The notes below the pieces were generated by a model. That model was not told the DNA's origin and ran no database searches. It saw nothing but the letters and a program-made list of their open reading frames with translations. From positions 1 to 12,596 of the forward strand of contig CAJMQV010000046.1 in assembly GCA_905215575.1 (NCBI GenBank): DNA of 12,596 nt, in the 5' to 3' direction. This stretch comes from an uncultured bacterium (lineage in GTDB: Bacteria; Bacteroidota; Bacteroidia; Bacteroidales; Bacteroidaceae). Shown here in pieces: positions 1-6,505 of this stretch. Each line of letters begins with the position of its first letter. Position 1 is the first letter of the stretch. A program made the position numbers and the translations under genes.

Positions 1-222
1 TATTCCGAAAGCAACATGCCGAAGGGCCGTCCCGAAGTCTTTATGTACGGACACACCCATCTCTGGAAACTGGAGAAAACCGAGGACGGAACAGTGGTGT
101 GCAACACCGGTTCCATTACCTTCCCGAAAGGAGGCAACCCGCCTACCTTCGCCCTGCTCGACGACCAGGTGCTTTCCATCTATCATCTGGACGGAACCCT
201 GCTCAAGAGCCTTTCGCTATAA
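1..222 (+). CDS. yfcE: YfcE-type metallophosphoesterase, C-terminal part
   Basis: The reading frame is open from base 1 and ends at TAA 220-222; the start lies left of the window, so only the last 73 residues are present. The piece carries the GHTH metal-binding motif of calcineurin-like phosphoesterases (bases 49-60) followed by a CNTGSITFPKGGNP segment. That segment closely resembles the C-terminal end of E. coli YfcE as I remember it (GHTH, then NPGS..IPKGGNP and a short final beta strand). YfcE-family enzymes are small, cytosolic, Mn-dependent phosphodiesterases of about 160-185 residues whose natural substrate is uncertain. The Asp/His/Asn ligands of the N-terminal half cannot be checked here. 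The next gene starts 26 bp downstream on the same strand with no terminator between, so the two are probably co-transcribed. Confidence 0.87.
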   Translation, partial: YSESNMPKGRPEVFMYGHTHLWKLEKTEDGTVVCNTGSITFPKGGNPPTFALLDDQVLSIYHLDGTLLKSLSL

Positions 223-248
223 TATAAATAAGGAATAGAACGAAATAT

Positions 249-830
249 ATGGAAACAACAAAATGGAGTGAACACGTGATTCTGGTGCAGGCCGACTATG
301 TGGACCGCGTGGCATTTGATCTGAGCGTAAACTACGAGCGTATGTTGGGCCGACGCATCCCCAAGGCCGATCTGGCACACTGGCTGGTATGCGCCGCGCT
401 GGACGGAGGCGTGACTCCCGGAGCCAACGAAATACAGGTGGTGCTGATTCACAGTAAGGAGAAGAAGCAGCTGGACAATTTCCTGCCGGCTTCCTTCAGT
501 CAGGAACTCGACGGAAAAGGATTCGACGATCCGCATCTGGGAACCTTCTCCATCAGTTCGCTGCAAGTGGAGAATCTGGTGTCGGCATCGGAGTTCTTTG
601 CCCAGGCCTTTGAGACCCTGGCCGACGCCAAGGAAGTGAAGAATCTGATTGTGGTGCCCGATCCCGAAGCTTCGGTCTACGATCTGATGGCCATCATGGA
701 TCATGTGGAAGGTGAGAAGAATGTTACCCTGCTGACCATGGAACCGCTGAACAGCAAGCGTTTCAAGAATGACATATTGGGCTATTCACTCACGAGCGCA
801 TTAGGCGTTCGTGGCGATGAGTTCAAATAA
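249..830 (+). CDS. Conserved-looking hypothetical protein, 193 aa
   Basis: I do not recognise a characterised family; proteins like this occur as hypotheticals in Bacteroidales (perhaps the family labelled DUF6621, but I cannot confirm that). The 193-residue product has no signal peptide or membrane segment and should be cytosolic. It is acidic and looks like an alpha/beta fold. Visible features are an amphipathic stretch with RMLGRRIPKADLAHWLV near residues 31-47, a VVLIHSKEKKQLDNFLP segment around 65-81, a helix around 112-128, and the hydrophobic strand NLIVVPDPEAS around 132-142. The ATG at 249 is the first in frame after the preceding stop, with a purine-rich AAGGAATAG 10-18 bp upstream. 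It follows the phosphodiesterase by 26 bp and probably shares its transcript. Coding is supported by smooth codon use and lack of a competing frame; function is unknown. Confidence 0.8.
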   Translation: METTKWSEHVILVQADYVDRVAFDLSVNYERMLGRRIPKADLAHWLVCAALDGGVTPGANEIQVVLIHSKEKKQLDNFLPASFSQELDGKGFDDPHLGTFSISSLQVENLVSASEFFAQAFETLADAKEVKNLIVVPDPEASVYDLMAIMDHVEGEKNVTLLTMEPLNSKRFKNDILGYSLTSALGVRGDEFK

Positions 831-866
831 AATACGTAAAAAGAAATCATAAAATAAAAAAATGAT

Positions 867-874
867 TATCTTTG
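867..874 (+). promoter_or_regulatory. Bacteroides-type -7 promoter box (TATCTTTG)
   Basis: TATCTTTG matches the Bacteroides primary-sigma -7 consensus TAnnTTTG exactly and is followed by CATAGA, a typical context. The stretch just upstream (841-866) is A-rich. No clear -33 TTTG lies 19-21 bp upstream, so the match is one-sided. Transcription would start near 880 and give a leader of about 80 nt before the dehydrogenase ATG at 961, so this gene would be a separate unit from the two before it. A small CCGG-aacaaa-CCGG dyad (890-903) lies in the leader; I attach no function to it. Confidence 0.6.
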
Positions 875-960
875 CATAGAACTCAATCCGCCGGAACAAA
901 CCGGACAGGTGAAACTTGTTATTAATTAATTATCTAACTCCTAGAATTTATCAAAAAGAA

Positions 961-2154
961 ATGGGAAAAGTTTTGATTATCGGAGCTGGTGGTGTGGCTA
1001 CTGTGGCTGCACACAAGGTGGCTCAACATCCTGAAGTTTTTACTGAGATTATGATTGCCAGTCGTACGCAGTCAAAATGCGACGCGATTGTTAAGGCTAT
1101 CGGAAATCCGAATATCAAAACGGCACAAGTGGATGCCGACAGTGTGGAGCAGTTGGTGGAACTGTTCAACAGCTTCCGTCCGGACATCGTGATGAATCTG
1201 GCCTTGCCTTATCAGGACCTGACCATCATGGAGGCTTGTTTGCAGACCGGATGCAACTATCTGGATACCGCAAACTATGAGCCGAAAGACGTGGCTCACT
1301 TTGAGTACAGCTGGCAGTGGGCTTACAAGCAGCGCTTCGAAGAGGCCGGCCTGACCGCTATTCTGGGATGCGGTTTCGACCCGGGAGTTTCCGGTGTATA
1401 CACCGCTTATGCTGCCAAGCACCATTTTGACGAGATCCAGTATCTGGACATCGTGGACTGCAACGCCGGTAACCATCACAAGGCTTTCGCAACCAACTTC
1501 AATCCGGAAATCAACATCCGTGAAATCACTCAGAACGGACGTTATTATGAGAACGGACAGTGGATTGAAACCAAGCCGATGGAAATCCACAAGGATCTGA
1601 CTTATCCGAATATCGGTCCGCGCGACTCTTATCTGTTGTTCCACGAAGAGCTGGAGTCTTTGGTGAAGAACTTCCCGACCATCAAGCGTGCCCGCTTCTG
1701 GATGACCTTCGGTCAGGAATATCTGACTCACTTGCGTGTGATTCAGAACATCGGTATGGCCCGTATTGACGAGGTGGATTACAACGGAATGAAGATTGTT
1801 CCGTTGCAGTTCCTGAAGGCCGTGTTGCCTAATCCGCAGGATCTGGGAGAGAACTACGAGGGCGAGACCTCAATCGGTTGCCGCATCCGTGGTTTGAAAG
1901 ACGGTAAGGAAAAGACTTACTACGTATACAACAACTGTAGCCACCACGAGGCATATCTCGAAACCGGTATGCAGGGTGTAAGCTACACTACCGGAGTGCC
2001 GGCCATGATCGGTGCCATGATGTTCCTCAAGGGAATCTGGAAGAAAGCCGGTGTATGGAACGTAGAAGAGTTCGATCCGGATCCATTCATGGAGGCTCTG
2101 AATCAGTATGGTCTGCCTTGGCATGAGGTGATCGACGGCGATCTGGAACTGTAA
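961..2154 (+). CDS. Saccharopine dehydrogenase-fold protein, probable carboxy(nor)spermidine dehydrogenase
   Basis: The 397-residue product begins MGKVLIIGAGGVA, the Rossmann nucleotide-binding loop (GAGGVA at residues 8-13) of the saccharopine dehydrogenase family. Other family landmarks are SRTQSKC at 34-40 (expected NADP-contact region), NLALPYQD at 79-86, LDTANYE at 101-107, GCGFDPG at 136-142 and SYTTGVPA at 341-348. Length and motifs fit the bacterial carboxynorspermidine/carboxyspermidine dehydrogenases, which join aspartate semialdehyde reductively with putrescine or diaminopropane in the alternative spermidine route known in Bacteroides; the partner decarboxylase is not in the window. 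A longer frame opens at ATG 916, but 961 is preferred because it starts directly at the Rossmann strand and the 15 extra residues do not resemble the family. Preceded by a -7 box at 867 and followed by a hairpin at 2179. A saccharopine-type lysine enzyme is the main alternative. Confidence 0.86.
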   Translation: MGKVLIIGAGGVATVAAHKVAQHPEVFTEIMIASRTQSKCDAIVKAIGNPNIKTAQVDADSVEQLVELFNSFRPDIVMNLALPYQDLTIMEACLQTGCNYLDTANYEPKDVAHFEYSWQWAYKQRFEEAGLTAILGCGFDPGVSGVYTAYAAKHHFDEIQYLDIVDCNAGNHHKAFATNFNPEINIREITQNGRYYENGQWIETKPMEIHKDLTYPNIGPRDSYLLFHEELESLVKNFPTIKRARFWMTFGQEYLTHLRVIQNIGMARIDEVDYNGMKIVPLQFLKAVLPNPQDLGENYEGETSIGCRIRGLKDGKEKTYYVYNNCSHHEAYLETGMQGVSYTTGVPAMIGAMMFLKGIWKKAGVWNVEEFDPDPFMEALNQYGLPWHEVIDGDLEL

Positions 2155-2178
2155 TTTATTGGTATTTAATGATTGGAC

Positions 2179-2227
2179 AGGCAGAACTGAGCGGCCGGAT
2201 CATGCTGGCTTTCCGGTTCTGCCTTTT
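2179..2227 (+). terminator. Terminator-like hairpin between the dehydrogenase and recA
   Basis: AGGCAGAAC (2179-2187) pairs perfectly with GTTCTGCCT (2216-2224). Inside it, GCCGG (2194-2198) pairs with CTGGC (2205-2209) using one G-U. The outer stem runs into TTTTAATTTAT, giving the form of an intrinsic terminator for rightward transcription. The other strand has no T-run after the stem. The T-run ends at 2227, only 17 bp before the recA ATG, so the same structure would sit in the recA leader if recA is read from upstream. Confidence 0.72.
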
Positions 2228-2244
2228 AATTTATAAACAGATAT

Positions 2245-3288
2245 ATGGCAAAGAAAGAAGAAGAATTGAATATGTTTGCCGCCCCAAACAGCGAAAAGCT
2301 GAAAGCTTTGCAGGCGGCAATGGACAAGATCGAGAAGAACTTCGGTAAGGGTTCTATCATGAAGTTGGGCGACGAGCATGTGGAGCAGGTAGAGGTTATT
2401 CCTACCGGTTCGATTGCTTTGGACGCTGCTCTGGGAGTAGGCGGTTATCCGAAAGGACGTATTATTGAAATCTACGGTCCGGAAAGTTCCGGTAAGACCA
2501 CTTTGGCCATTCATGCCATTGCTGAGGCACAGAAGGCCGGTGGTATTGCCGCTTTCATTGATGCCGAGCATGCGTTCGACCGTTTCTATGCGGCAAAGCT
2601 GGGCGTGGATGTAGACAATCTGTGGATCTCACAGCCGGACAACGGAGAGCAGGCTCTGGAGATTGCCGACCAGCTGATCCGTTCATCAGCCATTGACATC
2701 ATCGTGATTGACTCTGTGGCTGCCCTGACTCCGAAGGCCGAGATCGAGGGTGATATGGGCGACAACCGTGTGGGCTTGCAGGCCCGTCTGATGAGCCAGG
2801 CTTTGAGAAAGCTGACTTCTACCATCAACAAGACCAACACAACCTGTATCTTCATCAACCAGTTGCGCGAGAAGATCGGTGTGATGTTCGGTAATCCTGA
2901 GACAACTACCGGTGGTAACGCTCTGAAGTTCTATGCCAGCGTGCGTCTGGACATCCGTCGCGTGACCAGCATCAAGGACGGCGACGAGGTAATCGGTAAT
3001 CAGGTACGCGTGAAGGTGGTGAAGAACAAGGTGGCTCCTCCGTTCCGTAAGGCTGAATTCGAAATCACCTTTGGCGAGGGAATCTCAAAGATCGGTGAAA
3101 TCGTGGATCTGGGTACCGAACTGGGCATCCTGAAGAAGAGCGGTTCCTGGTACAGCTATAACGAGACCAAGATCGGTCAGGGACGCGATGCCGTGAAGAA
3201 TATGTTGCGTGACAATCCGGAACTGTGTGAGGAAATCGAAGCTCAGATTACCGCGGCTTTGAAGGATTCTCCTGCTTCAGCGGAATAA
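2245..3288 (+). CDS. recA: RecA recombinase
   Basis: This is a full-length RecA of 347 residues, the ATP-dependent strand-exchange protein that coats single-stranded DNA in homologous recombination and repair. Landmarks in order: N-terminal helix with KIEKNFGKGSIMKLGD (28-43); Walker A GPESSGKTT (78-86); FIDAEHAFD (104-112, containing the catalytic-type Glu); Walker B IIVIDSVAAL (152-161); the L1 region near EGDMGDNRVGLQARLMSQ (168-185); the NQLREKIG motif (205-212); loop L2 around FGNPETTTGGNALKFY (215-230); and a short acidic C-terminal tail. The N terminus is about a dozen residues longer than E. coli RecA; an alternative Met at residue 10 (base 2272) would remove most of that. No LexA-type SOS box was seen upstream, and no convincing promoter lies between the hairpin at 2179-2227 and the ATG. 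The stop is followed by a bidirectional terminator near 3390. Confidence 0.98.
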   Translation: MAKKEEELNMFAAPNSEKLKALQAAMDKIEKNFGKGSIMKLGDEHVEQVEVIPTGSIALDAALGVGGYPKGRIIEIYGPESSGKTTLAIHAIAEAQKAGGIAAFIDAEHAFDRFYAAKLGVDVDNLWISQPDNGEQALEIADQLIRSSAIDIIVIDSVAALTPKAEIEGDMGDNRVGLQARLMSQALRKLTSTINKTNTTCIFINQLREKIGVMFGNPETTTGGNALKFYASVRLDIRRVTSIKDGDEVIGNQVRVKVVKNKVAPPFRKAEFEITFGEGISKIGEIVDLGTELGILKKSGSWYSYNETKIGQGRDAVKNMLRDNPELCEEIEAQITAALKDSPASAE

Positions 3289-3386
3289 TATTCTTAGACT
3301 GAACTTTTATCATTACTGAGACAAAGAGAGGTGTCAAGGCTAAAATGACTGCCCCTCAAAGTGACAGAATGCAACTATAACCTGAA

Positions 3387-3441
3387 AAAGGGTCGTATCA
3401 AACTCTGTATGGAGTGATGATACGGCCCTTTCTTTTGTTTC
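3387..3441. terminator. Bidirectional terminator between recA and the barrel operon
   Basis: AAAGGGTCGTATCA (3387-3400) pairs with TGATACGGCCCTTT (3418-3431) over 14 positions with one T/G wobble and a 17-nt loop. Rightward, the stem is followed by CTTTTGTTTC, which suits recA. On the opposite strand it is followed by TTCAGG after a T-run that starts within the stem, so it can also serve the leftward barrel operon whose stop is at 3468. The bases between the recA stop and the hairpin (3289-3386) show nothing else I can name. Confidence 0.85.
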
Positions 3442-3467
3442 AGAAGGTACTCAAATTTCAAATTGTT

Positions 3468-6400
3468 TTATTGTTTCTTTCCCACCCAATTGAAGTTATA
3501 GCTCACGGTAAGCATCACATAGCGGGGCAGTACGTCGGTATATTGTTCTATGCGTCCGGTAGTGGTTACCTCACTGCGATAGGTGCTGGCTTGTGCCAGA
3601 AGATCGTGCGCTGTGAAATGAATGCCGAGGCGGTCGTCGAAGAAATACTTTGAGAGCGAAACGTCCCAGTTGGTCACCGTACGGTTTAGCTCGGCCTGAC
3701 TGTTGCCGGCATAGAGCGTAGTCCGTATGAGAGTGGCCAGCTGAATATTCCAAGGCAGGGTATAATTGATGTCACCATAGAGGTTCGTCTCACGATAGTT
3801 GTCGGTCATGCCGGGTTGGGAAACCCGACGGAAAGCTGTTTTCCAATAACCATAAAAGCGGAAATTGCGTCCGGCAGTGGCGCGTAGTGTCAGCTGGGGA
3901 GTCAGTCCTATATTCCGAAGCAGACCGGCGGTTGTCGCATTGTCTGCTGCCAGGAAGGACAGGGTTTCTGCCTGATAATAATCGGCGGCGAAGGAAGCGG
4001 AAAGATACAAGCGCTTTTTGCTGTCGAGTGGAGTGGAGAACTCCGTGCGACCTTGAACGGCATGTGTCCGCGAAGTGTTGACCGGCTGGTAGGTACGGAT
4101 ACCCGTGGCCGGATCATAGACCGACTGCGTGGCTATGTCGTTGTGAAGGCGGCGATAAGTGGCATCGATATGGAAGGAACGGCCGCTTTTGACGTGTTGC
4201 AGGCGATAAGCGGAACTCAGACGATGCGTGAACGAATTGCCCAAATCTGCATTTCCTACAAAGCGGTTCAAGGGGTCGGAAGCATCACGGATGGGCAATA
4301 ACTGTGTCAATTCAGGCATGGCGGGCAGACTCTGATAGCCGGCATTCCACTCCGGCATCCAGATGCGTCCTTCACGGCTTTCGTGTTTCCACGTCAAGGA
4401 CAGGTCGGGGCGGAAGAAGAAACCTTTACGTTGCGGATTGTAGCTGTAGCCCTCACGGTCGTAGTCGAGCGAGCGGTGCTGATAGTAGAACGATTCGTTG
4501 GCTTCAATCTGCAAAGATGTGCCGCACTCAAAGAATACCTTGTGCGACAGACGTACACCGGCTTCAGCCTTTTCTTCCCTTTCGGTGGAATAATAGCTGT
4601 TGGCCGCGTCCAGACAGAGCGTCTGCCATTCTGTTTCAGGCAGTCGGCCAAGGCTTTCGAGGCCCCATCCCTGTTGTTCGGACCACTCGGTCATGCGCTC
4701 CAGGCGGTATTCCGGATGATTGGCCGTGCCGTAGCGGTGAGAATACCGTAAGAAAGGTTTTACCACACCGTTGTAGCGTTTCAGGCGTTCGTAATGGTGA
4801 ACCCATTCCAATTCAGGGTTGAGGTTCAAGAGAAAATCGCGGCGGTACAGATAACGGCGGCGGGCATCGGTAGTTCCGTCAGCATAGGTCGTGAGGCGGT
4901 AGTTGGAATAGTCGCGTCGGGTCTGTGTCTCGTGCTTGAGCAAAGCGTTGAAGTTGAGCAGATCCGCGCCAAACACAAATGTAGAATGCCACTCCGGACG
5001 GTGGGCGATGCTGTGCGAGCGGGAAAGTTCGGGATCGAGCAGACTGTAGAGCAGAGCGTTCTCGTCCGCTTCCTTTTCCTCGAGGCGGATAATACTGTCG
5101 AGCGAGAGTCCTTCCCACGCCGCCTTGGCGGGCAGGTAATAAGAAAGGCTGCGGCTGTCGCGCGTGCTACGGCTGCGCTCATAATTGAAGTTATAGTTCA
5201 ATGAATGTTGCCATCGCTCCAACTTGCGGAATCGTAGTCCGGCAGAAGCCATTGCCGTCACATCTTCTCCGTCAAGATGTTCGGAGCTACGGCTCATGAG
5301 GTTATCCGGCAAGAGATAAGTCTCATTGTTCTGCCAGCTTTCTTTGTCCGTATCCTTGCGGCTGACCGATCCGCTGGAGGTGAAACGCCAGGTCTTGTCC
5401 GGTTCTATATAATAGGAAAAGCGTGCGGTCTTGGTACTGATGTGACCGGCCGGATCAACTTCTTCCGTATTGCCTATATCCATTATCTGGCGACTTTTGT
5501 TAAAGTTGTTTACATCGGCATTGACACTGAACATCTGCCGGTCATCAAAGCGCATCAGAAATGCCTGACCGCCCCAAAGTTTTCCAGTGCCTGCATCGGC
5601 GGAAAGTTTTGCCATCCATGTTCCGATGTATTTCCGTTTGAGATGCACATCCATCACATAACTCTCGTCGTGCATGTCCTGTCCGGTAAGTTCCGACTGC
5701 TCGCCGGCTTTGTCGTAAACCTTGATGCGGCTCACGATATAGGCGGGCAGGTTGTCGAGTGCGGCCTCGATGTTTCCTTGAAAGAAATCCTTGCCGCTGA
5801 TGAGCAGGTTGTCCACCCGTTTGCCGTTGATGCGTATCTCGCCGTCTGTCATTTCTGCTCCCGGCAGCTGCTGAACAAGTTTACGGAGCGATTCGGTCTG
5901 CGCCATGTTGAAGGCATCTGCGTTGTAAACGAGTGTATCGCCTTTATAGTACATTTTGATGCGTGTCGCTTTCACGACCACTTCATTGAGCTTCTGTTTC
6001 TTGGTCTGGGGGATAAGATAGATTGTTGGCACCTGAACCACAGTGCTTCCGGCATCAGGCTCAACCTTACAATAATACTCCTCAAAGCCATTGGCCTGTA
6101 TGAAGAGCATAAAGGCTTTTCGTGTCGGAGTGACAAAGGAAAACGTAGCACCGCTGTATTTGTCTACATAGTTGTTCTCCCAGTTGCCGCCCTTTTCGGT
6201 CACTATGCGATAACGTGTGGTATCCGTTGCCAAAACAGTAGAACTGTCGGTGGTCATCAGGCTGACTGTGGCGCGGTTTATACCTTCCAGTGTCATGGCA
6301 TTGATAACGTCGCCGTTGATTCGGATTTCTTGGGCAGAAATGGCATTGAAAAATCCTATAAGTAAAATGAATAATGAGGTTCTTAAATACAAGGATTTTG

Positions 6401-6476
6401 ATTTTTGTGGGTACAAACAGGACGCTGGCATCTGTCGGTACGGATTGATTTGTGAATTGCTCATACACATATACAT
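3468..6476 (-). CDS. Outer-membrane beta-barrel protein, TonB-dependent-receptor-like, downstream paralogue
   Basis: The 1002-residue product has a signal peptide with hydrophobic core around 33-45 and likely cleavage after ISA (48/49). A beta-sandwich resembling CarboxypepD_reg-like domains follows (about 49-160), then a plug-like region (about 165-290) with KGDTLVYNADAF, QLPGAE, GKDFFQGN, LPAYIVSRIKVYDK and YVMDVHLKRKYIGT, then a long alternating barrel to the end. The architecture fits the Bacteroidota 'outer membrane beta-barrel family' related to TonB-dependent receptors. No STN domain, SusC hallmark or SusD partner is seen, so the ligand is unknown. It is paralogous to the gene 29 bp upstream (9544 to 6506) and probably translated from the same mRNA. 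The ATG at 6476 is supported by an AAAAGGAG site 12 nt upstream; later in-frame ATGs (residues 3, 5, 17) are possible. The C-terminal strand ends SYNFN and is followed by a polar WVGKKQ tail. Confidence 0.9.
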   Translation of the reverse strand: MYMCMSNSQINPYRQMPASCLYPQKSKSLYLRTSLFILLIGFFNAISAQEIRINGDVINAMTLEGINRATVSLMTTDSSTVLATDTTRYRIVTEKGGNWENNYVDKYSGATFSFVTPTRKAFMLFIQANGFEEYYCKVEPDAGSTVVQVPTIYLIPQTKKQKLNEVVVKATRIKMYYKGDTLVYNADAFNMAQTESLRKLVQQLPGAEMTDGEIRINGKRVDNLLISGKDFFQGNIEAALDNLPAYIVSRIKVYDKAGEQSELTGQDMHDESYVMDVHLKRKYIGTWMAKLSADAGTGKLWGGQAFLMRFDDRQMFSVNADVNNFNKSRQIMDIGNTEEVDPAGHISTKTARFSYYIEPDKTWRFTSSGSVSRKDTDKESWQNNETYLLPDNLMSRSSEHLDGEDVTAMASAGLRFRKLERWQHSLNYNFNYERSRSTRDSRSLSYYLPAKAAWEGLSLDSIIRLEEKEADENALLYSLLDPELSRSHSIAHRPEWHSTFVFGADLLNFNALLKHETQTRRDYSNYRLTTYADGTTDARRRYLYRRDFLLNLNPELEWVHHYERLKRYNGVVKPFLRYSHRYGTANHPEYRLERMTEWSEQQGWGLESLGRLPETEWQTLCLDAANSYYSTEREEKAEAGVRLSHKVFFECGTSLQIEANESFYYQHRSLDYDREGYSYNPQRKGFFFRPDLSLTWKHESREGRIWMPEWNAGYQSLPAMPELTQLLPIRDASDPLNRFVGNADLGNSFTHRLSSAYRLQHVKSGRSFHIDATYRRLHNDIATQSVYDPATGIRTYQPVNTSRTHAVQGRTEFSTPLDSKKRLYLSASFAADYYQAETLSFLAADNATTAGLLRNIGLTPQLTLRATAGRNFRFYGYWKTAFRRVSQPGMTDNYRETNLYGDINYTLPWNIQLATLIRTTLYAGNSQAELNRTVTNWDVSLSKYFFDDRLGIHFTAHDLLAQASTYRSEVTTTGRIEQYTDVLPRYVMLTVSYNFNWVGKKQ

Positions 6477-6488
6477 TTTGAATAGTTA

Positions 6489-6496
6489 CTCCTTTT
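6489..6496 (-). promoter_or_regulatory. Shine-Dalgarno site of the downstream barrel gene
   Basis: On the minus strand this reads AAAAGGAG, 12 nt before the ATG at 6476 and within the 29-bp gap after the upstream gene's TAA (6508-6506). A clear GGAG is unusual for this group and stands out because the other genes here lack one. It favours the first of four in-frame ATGs and suggests independent re-initiation on the second cistron. Confidence 0.55.
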
Positions 6497-6505
6497 ATTC
6501 AGCCA

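Noticed and set aside
916..960. Upstream ATG for the dehydrogenase
   Set aside because: It would add 15 residues before the Rossmann strand that the family does not have; the start at 961 fits better.
1072..1731. 219-codon minus-strand open frame inside the dehydrogenase gene
   Set aside because: It lies entirely opposite well-conserved saccharopine dehydrogenase-family sequence and has no motif of its own.
3414..3653. 79-codon plus-strand frame starting in the recA terminator loop
   Set aside because: It begins inside the hairpin and runs antisense through the barrel gene 3' end; composition is that of a shadow frame.
5277..6365. 362-codon open frame on the plus strand, antisense to the downstream barrel gene
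   Set aside because: The opposite frame is a clear outer-membrane protein with signal peptide, plug motifs and barrel. The antisense product has no recognisable domain and a His/Cys/Val-rich composition typical of shadow frames; no start signal was seen.
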